Shown here one piece after another: positions 16,589-23,691 of a stretch of DNA of 64,000 bases; positions within the stretch are counted from its first letter, which is position 1; each line of letters starts with the position of its first letter. The position numbers were made by a program, and so were the translations under genes. Under the pieces are notes generated by a model. The model was given only the letters and a program-made list of their open reading frames with translations. It ran no database searches and was not told where the DNA came from. Source of the stretch: an uncultured Oscillospiraceae bacterium (lineage in GTDB: Bacteria; Bacillota; Clostridia; Oscillospirales; Oscillospiraceae); the NCBI GenBank assembly GCA_934569045.1, contig CAKTJX010000005.1, positions 1 to 64,000 on the forward strand. Reading direction: 5' to 3'.

Positions 16589-17758
16589 TTGAAATATCTG
16601 CGCGGATATCTGGCGGCGGGGATTTTTGCCGCCATTACCGGGGTGCTGATGGCCTATGGCAAGCGGTTTTCTGCCCTGGTGGACATGATCTATCCCTATG
16701 TGACCCGCACCCTGCAAACCATGCTGGCCCAGTGGAGCGGACAGGTGGACTTCTGCCTGTGGCAGGTGCTGGCGGTGGCGCTGGGGGTGCTGGTGCTGAC
16801 GAGCCTGGTACTGATGATTGTGCTCAAATGGAATCCCATTCAGTGGTTTGGCTGGGTGCTGGCGGTGTGCTCCTGCATCTACTGCCTGCACACGGCTGTG
16901 TACGGGCTGAACTACTATTCCGGCCCCATCGCGGAGGATCTGCGTCTGGATACCTCCCCCTATACCCTGGAGGAGCTGACCGAGGCCACGGAGTATTACC
17001 GCAATCAGGCGGGGGCCCTGGCGACCCAGGTGCCCAGAGACAGCACCGGGGCCGTCAGCTACCGGACCTTTGAGGAGCTGGCAAAGATGGCAGGGGACGG
17101 GTTCCATGTGCTGACCTATGAGAAGCACCATCCGGTCTTCGCCGGGTCCACGGAGCCGGTGAAAAAGCTGGGCTGGTCCAATATGTACACCTCTATGGGC
17201 ATCACAGGCTTTACCTTCGCCCTCACCGGCGAGGCGGGGGTGAACCCCAGCGCGCCGGATGTGAGCCTGCCCTTTACCATGTGCCACGAGATGGCCCATC
17301 GGATGTGCATTGCCTATGAGCGGGACGCCAACTTTGCCGCGTTCCTGGCGGCGGCCCACAACCCGGACGTGCAGTTCCAGTACTCTGCCTACTTCATGGC
17401 CTACCGGTACTGCCTGGCGGCCCTGAGCACGGTAAACTCCCAGGCGGCGGTGGAGGCTCGGACCCGGGTGGAGTCCGGAGTCAACGACTATCTGCGCTAC
17501 GACATGGCCCAGTACGATGCCTTCTACCGGACCCGGAAAAACGAAACCGCCACCAAGGTGGGGGACACCGTGAACAACACCTATTTGCAGACCAGCGGCG
17601 ACACCTCCGGCCTGTCCTCCTACGGGGAGGTCTGCGATCTGCTGGTGAGCTGGCACATCCAGGAGGTGCTGCTGCCCAGCATGGCCGTGGAGGAGGACCC
17701 CTTCGACCCCCTGGACAAGACCCAGGTGGACCTGACGGGCATCGTCAACGCGAAATAA
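16589..17758 (+). CDS. DUF3810-family membrane zinc metallopeptidase-like protein
   Basis: A 389-residue protein with three N-terminal hydrophobic segments (residues ~8-25, 55-78 and 88-108) and a large extracellular domain. The motif CHEMAHRMCIAYERDANF around residue 233 contains the HExxH zinc site plus a downstream glutamate (YERDAN), as in DUF3810 members; proteolysis has not to my knowledge been assigned. It starts with TTG 16589, seven bases after TTAGGAGGG. GC-rich codon usage matches its neighbours. A REPIN-like element separates it from rsmG. Confidence 0.83.
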   Translation: MKYLRGYLAAGIFAAITGVLMAYGKRFSALVDMIYPYVTRTLQTMLAQWSGQVDFCLWQVLAVALGVLVLTSLVLMIVLKWNPIQWFGWVLAVCSCIYCLHTAVYGLNYYSGPIAEDLRLDTSPYTLEELTEATEYYRNQAGALATQVPRDSTGAVSYRTFEELAKMAGDGFHVLTYEKHHPVFAGSTEPVKKLGWSNMYTSMGITGFTFALTGEAGVNPSAPDVSLPFTMCHEMAHRMCIAYERDANFAAFLAAAHNPDVQFQYSAYFMAYRYCLAALSTVNSQAAVEARTRVESGVNDYLRYDMAQYDAFYRTRKNETATKVGDTVNNTYLQTSGDTSGLSSYGEVCDLLVSWHIQEVLLPSMAVEEDPFDPLDKTQVDLTGIVNAK

Positions 17759-17782
17759 AGCAATCTTATCGGTCGAGCGCCT

Positions 17783-17881
17783 GTAGTGGCGGCTATCAGC
17801 CGCCCGGAAGTATCCGGGACCGAGTGCTTGATTTCACTGCCCACTTTCAACACCCTTCGGGCGGCTAATAGCCGCCCCTAC
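17783..17881. repeat. REPIN-like inverted repeat, copy 6
   Basis: The left arm carries a substitution (GTAGTGGCGGCTATCAGCC) relative to the GTAGGGGCGG consensus; the right arm is intact. This is one of the more diverged copies. Confidence 0.85.
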
Positions 17882-17940
17882 AAGGCTCAAAAGCTTGAAG
17901 GCACTTAAATGATTTGCATTGAGAAGAGAGAATTACATCT

Positions 17941-18651
17941 ATGGAAATGAATCAAGAGATGAACCAGGCCCTTCTTTCCGGGCTTCCGGGCTTTCAGCCC
18001 CAACTTTCCGAAGAAACGGCCAATACCCTCTGCGCCTTTGGGCAGGCGGTGATCGAGCAGAACAAGGTCATGAATCTCACCGCCATTACGGAGCCCGCCC
18101 AGGTGGCGAAGCTCCACCTGCTGGACAGCCTGACGGTGATGAACTGCCTGGATGTCGCTGGAAAGCGGCTCATTGACGTGGGCTGCGGTGCGGGCTTTCC
18201 CGGGGTGCCCCTGGCCATCGCCTGTCCCAGCGCCCAGGTGACGCTGCTGGACAGCCTGGGCAAGCGGGTAGCCTGGCTGGAGGGCCTGCTGCCCCAACTG
18301 GGGGTAACCGCCCAATGCGTCACCGCCCGGGCAGAGGAGGCGGTGGCTGACTGCCGGGAAAGCTACGACATTGCCGTGAGCCGCGCCGTGGCCCGGCTGA
18401 ATATTCTGCTGGAGCTGCTGGCCCCCTATGTAAAGGTAGGCGGGGCCGTGGCCGCCCTGAAGGGCGCCGCCGCCGCCGAGGAGCTGGAGGAAAGCAAATC
18501 TGCCATCCAGAAGCTGGGGCTGAAGCTGGAGTCCGTCACCCATTTTGACGTAGAGGGGGCGGATCACGCCGTCATCGTCCTGCGGAAAATAGCCCAGACA
18601 CCAGCCAAATATCCCCGGCGCTATGCCAAGATCAAGCAGGCCCCGCTGTGA
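17941..18651 (+). CDS. rsmG: 16S rRNA (guanine527-N7)-methyltransferase
   Basis: A 236-residue class I SAM-dependent methyltransferase that modifies G527 of 16S rRNA. It shows the RsmG blocks NKVMNLTAI and HLLDSLTVM (residues ~42-65), SAM-binding DVGCGAGFPGVPLAI near 78, and SRAVARL near 145. The C-terminal YPRRYAKIKQAPL is the usual RsmG ending. RsmG genes often sit near the chromosomal origin; here it is about 26 kb from dnaA. It is followed after 14 bases by three SGNH-fold genes and may be cotranscribed with them. Confidence 0.95.
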   Translation: MEMNQEMNQALLSGLPGFQPQLSEETANTLCAFGQAVIEQNKVMNLTAITEPAQVAKLHLLDSLTVMNCLDVAGKRLIDVGCGAGFPGVPLAIACPSAQVTLLDSLGKRVAWLEGLLPQLGVTAQCVTARAEEAVADCRESYDIAVSRAVARLNILLELLAPYVKVGGAVAALKGAAAAEELEESKSAIQKLGLKLESVTHFDVEGADHAVIVLRKIAQTPAKYPRRYAKIKQAPL

Positions 18652-18665
18652 TGGAGGGGGGAAGC

Positions 18666-19652
18666 GTGAAAAAACGCATTGGCAGGGATATCCTGTTTTT
18701 CGCCATTCTTGTTTTGCTGCTGGCAGGCCTCAGCTGGACGTTTCTGCCCAAGGACAACCGGGAAGAGAGCGGCATGACCCGCCGGGAGGCCCGGGAGAGC
18801 GGCTACCTGACGGAGCCCGCCGACACCGTTGATGTGCTGGCCCTGGGGGACAGTCTCACCACCTTCGGTCTTCTGCCGGGGCAGCTGTGGGAAGACTTTG
18901 GTATTTCCGCCTATACCATCGGCGGCCCCAACCAGGCCCTGACCAAAGCACTCTATTGCCTGGATCGGTTCACCCAGACCCAGCACCCGAAAATTGTGCT
19001 GCTGGAGGCTTTTGAACTCTACCAGCCCATCACCCAGCGGCGAGTCTTAGAGGATCTGGCCTTTCCCGTGGTGCCCATTTTCCGGTATCACGACAACTGG
19101 AAGCGGCCGGAAACCTTGCAGCCCTTCGCCCCGGTGCGCTATACCGTACACAATCCCTTCCGGGGCTTTAACCATTCCTTTGAGCAGGTCAAGGGCGAGA
19201 ATGTGGACTACATGGAACCGGCAGGGGAAGCGGAGGCTGTCTCCGAAAGCTGCATGCGCTATCTGAAAAAGCTCCAGGCCCGCTGCGATGAGCTGGGGGC
19301 AGAGCTTGTGCTCTTCAGCGTTCCCAGCCAGTACAGCTGGAATTGGGGCCGCCATCTGGGGGCCCAGGCCGCGGCGGAGGAACTGGGCATCCCTTACCTG
19401 GACCTGAATCTGGAGACCCAGGCGGTGCCCATCGACTGGGAGACGGACAGCACGGACGGGAACTGCCACCTCAACTACTACGGCGGCGTGAAGGTGACCG
19501 CCTATTTGGGCGCGTATCTCACCTCCGTCGGTCTGCTGACGGACCGGCGGGGGGAGCCGGAGCTTGCTTTTCTCGATGACGATGCGGAGGCGCTGCACCG
19601 CTGGGTGCGGGAAGCGGTTCTGAAAACGGAAGAAACGGAGGCCCCATCTTGA
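18666..19652 (+). CDS. SGNH-fold membrane-anchored protein, paralogue 1
   Basis: A 328-residue protein with an N-terminal signal-anchor (residues ~9-27). After the anchor comes LPKDNREESGM, a motif shared by all three paralogues. The SGNH nucleophile block is ALGDSLTTFG near residue 60 and the C-terminal block V is DGNCHLNYYGG (the D-x-x-H pair, followed by L-N) near 265. A further shared block is FRYHDNWK near 140. The fold matches DltD/AlgX-like O-acyltransferases or esterases working outside the membrane. GTG 18666 is chosen over the ATG at 18648 because GGAGGGGG lies six bases upstream. It overlaps the next gene by four bases. Confidence 0.75.
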   Translation: MKKRIGRDILFFAILVLLLAGLSWTFLPKDNREESGMTRREARESGYLTEPADTVDVLALGDSLTTFGLLPGQLWEDFGISAYTIGGPNQALTKALYCLDRFTQTQHPKIVLLEAFELYQPITQRRVLEDLAFPVVPIFRYHDNWKRPETLQPFAPVRYTVHNPFRGFNHSFEQVKGENVDYMEPAGEAEAVSESCMRYLKKLQARCDELGAELVLFSVPSQYSWNWGRHLGAQAAAEELGIPYLDLNLETQAVPIDWETDSTDGNCHLNYYGGVKVTAYLGAYLTSVGLLTDRRGEPELAFLDDDAEALHRWVREAVLKTEETEAPS

Positions 19653-20602
19653 AAAAGCATCTTTGTTCCGCCGCCCTGTTTCTGGGGCTGCTGGCGGCAT
19701 TTCTCTTTGGCCTGAGCCTGTATTTTCAGCCCAAGAACAACACCCCCGAGGCTGGGATTCAGGACTACCGGGCCAGCGGCTTTCTCTCGGAGGCGGCGGG
19801 GAGCCTGGACTATGTGGTGCTGGGGGACAGCATTCCACTGACCGGGGTGAATCCCTGGGTCATCTGGGAAAACCAGGGTTTCACCGGCTACGTCTGCGCC
19901 ACCACCGGCCAGACCGCGGAAAAGTCCGCCGCCTTCCTGCGGGCCCTCTTTCAGACCCAGGCCCCGAAGGTTGTGTTTCTGGAAGCCAATCAGCTCTATA
20001 AGCAGTACAGCGCCCTGGATGCGGCCGCTGCCCGGGTGACGGACGCGGTGCCGGTGCTGCGGTATCACGACAACTGGAAATTTCTGCGGCCTTCCCAGGC
20101 CCTGCGGCCCGTGAATTACGGCCAGGATGTGCCGGAAAAGGGCTATTATCTGCGCAAGCAGATCGAGGCTGCCGACCCCGGGGACTATATGGCCCCCGCC
20201 GACACCAGCGACCCGATTCCCACAGAGAGCCGAAAATCCCTGGAGCGAATCGCGGAACAGTGCCGGGCGCAGGGGAGCCGTCTGGTGCTCATCAGCCTGC
20301 CCAGCCCCGCCAACTGGAACGACGGCTGCCACCGGGCCGTGGAGGCCCTGGCCCGGGAATTGGGGGTCAGCTATCTGGATCTGAACCTGGAGGATCTGTC
20401 CATTAACTGGTCCCTGGACACCCTGGACGGGGGAGACCACTTAAATGAGACCGGGGCGGCCAAGGCCAGCGCCTTTTTGGGGGACTGGCTGGCCCAGAAT
20501 GCCGAGCTGAACGACAAGCGGGAGAATCCGGACTATGAAGACTGGCGGCAGGGCTATGCCTGGTTTGTATCCGCCGCCGCCGCTGCGGAAGACACGCTGT
20601 AA
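19649..20602 (+). CDS. SGNH-fold membrane-anchored protein, paralogue 2
   Basis: A 317-residue paralogue of its two neighbours, starting at TTG 19649 inside the end of the first. It has a hydrophobic anchor at residues ~6-24, QPKNNTPEAGI after it, the nucleophile block VLGDSIPLTGVNP near residue 58, LRYHDNWKF near 137, and block V DGGDHLNETGA near 263. The sequences have diverged widely outside these motifs, so the duplication is old. Translation is coupled to the upstream gene. Substrate and chemistry are unknown. Confidence 0.75.
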   Translation: MKKHLCSAALFLGLLAAFLFGLSLYFQPKNNTPEAGIQDYRASGFLSEAAGSLDYVVLGDSIPLTGVNPWVIWENQGFTGYVCATTGQTAEKSAAFLRALFQTQAPKVVFLEANQLYKQYSALDAAAARVTDAVPVLRYHDNWKFLRPSQALRPVNYGQDVPEKGYYLRKQIEAADPGDYMAPADTSDPIPTESRKSLERIAEQCRAQGSRLVLISLPSPANWNDGCHRAVEALARELGVSYLDLNLEDLSINWSLDTLDGGDHLNETGAAKASAFLGDWLAQNAELNDKRENPDYEDWRQGYAWFVSAAAAAEDTL

Positions 20603-20621
20603 AGGGAAGGAGCCCCATCCA

Positions 20622-21575
20622 TTGCGAAAACATATCGTCAGACTCTTTCTGTTTCTGCTGCCGCTGCTGGCGGCGCTGGTGCTGCTTGGGCCCCTGTTTT
20701 CCCCAAAGGACAACACAACCGAGACAGGGATGCTGGAAACGGACCCCACGGCCATCCTTTCCCAGCCGGAAAATACCATTGACCTGCTTTTTCTAGGGGA
20801 CAGCGAGGCCTATTCCGGCTTTGTGCCCCTGCGGCTGTGGCAGGACTGGGGGACAGCCTCCTTCGTCTGTGCCAGCGTAGATCAGAAGCCCTATGAAACC
20901 GTGGAATTTCTGAAAACCGCCCTGAAAACCCAGTCCCCAAAGGTGGTTATTCTGGAAACCAACGTGCTCTACCGGGCCTACTCCCGGATGGACCGAATTG
21001 GGCCCGCCGCCCAGAGCCTTTTCCCGGTGCTGCGCTACCATAATCGGTGGAAAAGCCTTTCCACCCGGGATCTGGAGGCCCCCCGTTACACGGGCGGTTA
21101 CCCGGACCGGGGCTATCATCTGCTGACCAAGGCGGAACCCAGGGAGGACCTGGAGGGCTACATGGTCCCTATGGATGAGTGGGAGCCATTGACGGCAGCC
21201 AACAAACGTTCTCTACAGACTATGCACAACCTGTGCAAAGAAAAGAATATCCAGCTGATCCTCTACAGCGTCCCCAGCCCCCAGAACTGGACCATGCGCC
21301 GCCATAACACCATGGCGGAACTGGCAGGGGAGCTTGGAATCGTCTACCTGGACGGCAATCTGGAGAGCCGGGATATCGACTGGAACACGGACACCTATGA
21401 CGCCGGGGATCACCTGAATTACTATGGCGCGGTGAAAATCACCGCCTGGCTGGGCCAGTGGCTCCAGGAGAACTGCCCCCTGCCGGACCACCGGAATGAC
21501 CCCGGCTACGAAAGCTGGAACGAGGACCTCGCCACCTTGCCGGAGCGGATTCAGGCAAAGATGGAGCAGGAATAA
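20622..21575 (+). CDS. SGNH-fold membrane-anchored protein, paralogue 3
   Basis: A 317-residue paralogue. I use TTG 20622 because GGAAGGAG lies upstream and the product then starts with a normal signal-anchor (RKHIVRLFLFLLPLLAAL); a longer in-frame reading overlaps the previous gene by 68 bases. It carries SPKDNTTETGM, FLGDSEAYSGFVPL, LRYHNRWKSL and DAGDHLNYYGA. The third motif has the only substitution of the DNW core (NRW). It is last in the rsmG-SGNH operon and is followed by a strong terminator. Confidence 0.75.
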   Translation: MRKHIVRLFLFLLPLLAALVLLGPLFSPKDNTTETGMLETDPTAILSQPENTIDLLFLGDSEAYSGFVPLRLWQDWGTASFVCASVDQKPYETVEFLKTALKTQSPKVVILETNVLYRAYSRMDRIGPAAQSLFPVLRYHNRWKSLSTRDLEAPRYTGGYPDRGYHLLTKAEPREDLEGYMVPMDEWEPLTAANKRSLQTMHNLCKEKNIQLILYSVPSPQNWTMRRHNTMAELAGELGIVYLDGNLESRDIDWNTDTYDAGDHLNYYGAVKITAWLGQWLQENCPLPDHRNDPGYESWNEDLATLPERIQAKMEQE

Positions 21576-21579
21576 CATA

Positions 21580-21623
21580 CACCCCACGATACTGCGTCAT
21601 TCCGGTAGCGTGGGGTGTTTTTT
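21580..21623 (+). terminator. Terminator of the rsmG/SGNH operon
   Basis: Arms CACCCCACG / CGTGGGGTG, then TTTTTT. It isolates the operon from the small convergent locus just downstream. Confidence 0.9.
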
Positions 21624-21644
21624 GTGTACTTTTCCGCGAATCAT

Positions 21645-21673
21645 TTGACAAACTGTCTATTCGCTGATAGAAT
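21645..21673 (+). promoter_or_regulatory. Rightward promoter of the 27-codon gene
   Basis: Perfect TTGACA (21645-21650), 17-base spacer, TAGAAT (21668-21673). The predicted 5' end near 21680 begins directly with the hairpin GGCCCCGCAAGGGGCC. Confidence 0.75.
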
Positions 21674-21674
21674 A

Positions 21675-21905
21675 ATTATGGCCCCGCAAGGGGCCGGGAA
21701 GGGCATTGCCATAATACGGATAGGCGGTTGGCTACACTCCTGAAAGGGGGTGCGTTGCCATGCCAATTACTTTGACTGTACATATTGGTTCTTTAACCAT
21801 TACGATCACTGTAAAACGCAGAAACCGCCACTCGGCCAAGTGACGGTTTCTATAGTCATATAAGAACCTGAACCGAGCCAACCGCTTATCGGCAATGCTC
21901 TTTTC
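21675..21905 (-). ncRNA. Predicted antisense RNA opposite the small gene
   Basis: The leftward promoter at 21912-21939 would start a transcript near 21905 that runs through the complement of the whole small mRNA. A hairpin GGCCCCTTGCGGGGCC at 21695-21680, followed by ATAATTATT, could end it. No frame with a good ribosome site was seen on this strand. The RNA is inferred from promoter and hairpin only. Confidence 0.5.
21760..21843 (+). CDS. 27-residue hydrophobic/basic peptide, candidate type I toxin
   Basis: A short frame with ATG 21760 preceded by AAAGGGGGTG at a 7-base spacing. The peptide has an uncharged stretch ITLTVHIGSLTITITV (residues 3-18), rich in alternating Ile, Thr and Val, then a basic tail KRRNRHSAK. 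Such a size and charge pattern fits membrane-active type I toxins, but the hydrophobic part has many threonines and might be a beta strand instead. The stop codon lies within a hairpin (GAAACCG..CGGTTTC). Outer inverted arms GCATTGCC and GCGGTTGGCT (21703-21733) pair with AGCCAACCGC and GGCAATGC (21876-21898), which could fold the mRNA ends together. I do not recognise the peptide family. Confidence 0.6.
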   Translation: MPITLTVHIGSLTITITVKRRNRHSAK

Positions 21906-21911
21906 ATGTTC

Positions 21912-21939
21912 ATTATACCACAGCCCGTCCAAATGTCAA
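21912..21939 (-). promoter_or_regulatory. Leftward promoter facing the small gene
   Basis: On the minus strand perfect TTGACA (21934-21939), 16-base spacer, perfect TATAAT (21912-21917). It is stronger by consensus than the opposing promoter, as expected for an antitoxin RNA. Confidence 0.75.
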
Positions 21940-21956
21940 GGCAGGGCTTTTTTCTT

Positions 21957-22649
21957 TTACTGTTGGAGCACCTCGAACTTGTAACCGACACCCCAGACTG
22001 TCTTCAGGTTCCACTGGTCGGACACGCCCTCCAGCTTTTCACGCAGACGCTTGACATGGACATCCACCGTGCGGGAGTCACCGAAGTAGTCAAAGCCCCA
22101 CACCTCGTCCAGCAGCTGGTTCCGGGTGTAGACCCGGTTGGGGGAGGAGGCCAGGTAGTACAGCAGCTCCATCTCCTTGGGGGGCGTATCCACCTTCTTG
22201 CCGTCTACAGTGAGCTCAAAGGCATCCATATCGATAATCAGCTTATCAAAGACCAGGCGGCGGGCTTTTTTCTCGGTGGAGGCACCGCTGGAGCGGCGCA
22301 GCACCGCCTCAATCCGGGCCAGAACCTCTTTCATTTCAAAGGGCTTGGTGATATAGTCATCGGCGCCGTTCTTGAGGCCGGCCACCTTGTCGTCGGTTTC
22401 GCCCTTGGCGGTTAACATAATAATCGGTGTCTGGCTCTCCGCCCGAATGGCGCGGCAGACCGCCCAGCCATCCATCACCGGCATCATCACATCCAGCAGC
22501 ACCAGATCCGGCTTGATTGCCCGGTACTTCGCCAGCCCCTGCCCGCCATCCGCGGCGACGGTCACGGCGTAGCCCTCTTTCTCCAGATACATTTGCAGCA
22601 ACTCCGCGATATTGTGGTCATCCTCAACGATCAATACAGATACTGCCAT
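21957..22649 (-). CDS. OmpR/PhoB-family response regulator
   Basis: A 230-residue two-component regulator. The receiver domain has the acidic pocket EDD (residues 9-11), phosphoacceptor Asp53 in LVLLDVMMP, Thr/Ala switch MLTAKGE near 84, and Lys in YITKPF near 105. The winged-helix DNA-binding domain covers residues ~130-228 with DEVWGFDYFGDSRTVDVHVKRLREKL. No sensor kinase is adjacent; the only kinase in the window is at 57849. A TATAAT at 22704-22709 on the minus strand may be its -10 box, with a poor -35. Confidence 0.9.
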   Translation of the reverse strand: MAVSVLIVEDDHNIAELLQMYLEKEGYAVTVAADGGQGLAKYRAIKPDLVLLDVMMPVMDGWAVCRAIRAESQTPIIMLTAKGETDDKVAGLKNGADDYITKPFEMKEVLARIEAVLRRSSGASTEKKARRLVFDKLIIDMDAFELTVDGKKVDTPPKEMELLYYLASSPNRVYTRNQLLDEVWGFDYFGDSRTVDVHVKRLREKLEGVSDQWNLKTVWGVGYKFEVLQQ

Positions 22650-22914
22650 TTTTATTCCACTCCTTACAAAGACCCCTCGGGGCCTATTCTTTCTGATACT
22701 TGCTATTATAGCGTGAATCGTTTGGTATGGGTGAATATTTTGTTAAGAGTTCCGGGGTAATTTGTGAATGGGGGAGGGGAGAGGCCTTTTTAAAAATGAT
22801 AATTATCGTCTTCTTGTTATGTAATCTAAACGTTTTGTTTTTTTTCCACAGAGCTTTCATAGGTTGTGGAAAAATTTTTACATGTTCGGTTAAACGTATA
22901 CGCACAAGGGGAAA

Positions 22915-23098
22915 CTCCTAACCTTCGCCTTGGGGAAGGTGGCACGGCGCAGCCGTGACGGATGAGGGCGGTACAGGCTGAAAATAAGTACAGACTTTGG
23001 GCGAGTCCGTACAGGCTAGCAGAGAAAATAGTCCGAATTCGCCCACAGTTTTTCCATATCGGTTCTGCGTACCGCACCTCATCAGTCAGGGCTTCACC
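22915..23098. repeat. Degenerate palindromic repeat (GGATGAGGGCGGTAC family), copy 1
   Basis: Contains CCTTGGGGAAGG, GTGACGGATGAGGGCGGTAC at one end and GGTTCTGCGTACCGCACCTCATCAGTCAG at the other, so the ends are inverted relatives. It directly precedes a MITE. Related copies lie at 26813, 33767, 59290 and 61797. Confidence 0.7.
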
Positions 23099-23248
23099 GG
23101 GGCTGTTGCAAAATAGTAAACCCGTAGGGGCGGCTATTAGCCGCCCGCCGACTTTCGGGACAGAGCGCATCCATCAAATGCGCAATTCCGTCAGATCGCG
23201 GGCGGCTGGTAGCCGCCCCTACAAAAATGCTTATTTTGCAACAGCCCC
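23099..23248. repeat. 150-bp MITE with GGGGCTGTTGCAAAATA ends, copy 1
   Basis: Terminal inverted repeats GGGGCTGTTGCAAAATA / TATTTTGCAACAGCCCC. The interior carries the same GTAGGGGCGGCT...AGCCGCCCCTAC hairpin core as the REPIN-like family. It has no room for a transposase. Confidence 0.88.
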
Positions 23249-23249
23249 T

Positions 23250-23610
23250 TTTTCTCTAAAAAATCCACAGCTCTTTTACAACCTGTGGATTTTTTCTGTT
23301 GATAGCCTCATCAAATAAGCGTTTACCGAAAATTTTAGCTTTCATTTTCGCTTTTCTTGTCTTCTATCTCCCTCATACACACTTCATTCCACAGAAAATC
23401 TCCACAGCCCTTTTACATCCTGTGGATATTTTCCGCAGCAGGAGAGCAGGCATGTGGATAGGTGGTTTTGTCTGCATGACCAGATTGTTCCCGGATTTTT
23501 CCGTTATTTTTCACTTACCCGCTCTCTTTTCACCTTTTTCACACCCTTTCCCCAGTTTTCCACAAGAGTTATCCACAGCTGTGGAAACAGCTGTGGATAA
23601 ATTTGATTTT
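23250..23610. promoter_or_regulatory. DnaA-box cluster 20 kb left of dnaA
   Basis: Two perfect boxes, TTATCCACA (23569-23577) and TGTGGATAA (23592-23600), form 14-base inverted arms around GGAA. Single-mismatch or half boxes (TTTTCCACA at 23556, TGTGGATAG near 23453, TGTGGATAT near 23422) and two CCACAG...CTGTGG hairpins (near 23265 and 23402) surround them. No gene is present in 22650-23691. Confidence 0.65.
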
Positions 23611-23646
23611 TTCTAGGGGCGCAGTCTTTTTGTGTCCATGGCGCAA

Positions 23647-23680
23647 AAAATCCCGCAGAGCTTTTGCCCTGCGGGATTTT
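23647..23680 (-). terminator. Terminator of the nfnA-nfnB operon
   Basis: Stem AAAATCCCGCAG / CTGCGGGATTTT, followed on the minus strand by TTTTTT. Confidence 0.9.
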
Positions 23681-23691
23681 CAAAACCGGAA

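Noticed and set aside
23099..23248. GGGGCTGTTGCAAAATA ends suggest an insertion sequence.
   Set aside because: Only 150 bp lie between the ends, with no transposase frame, so it is at most a non-autonomous derivative.
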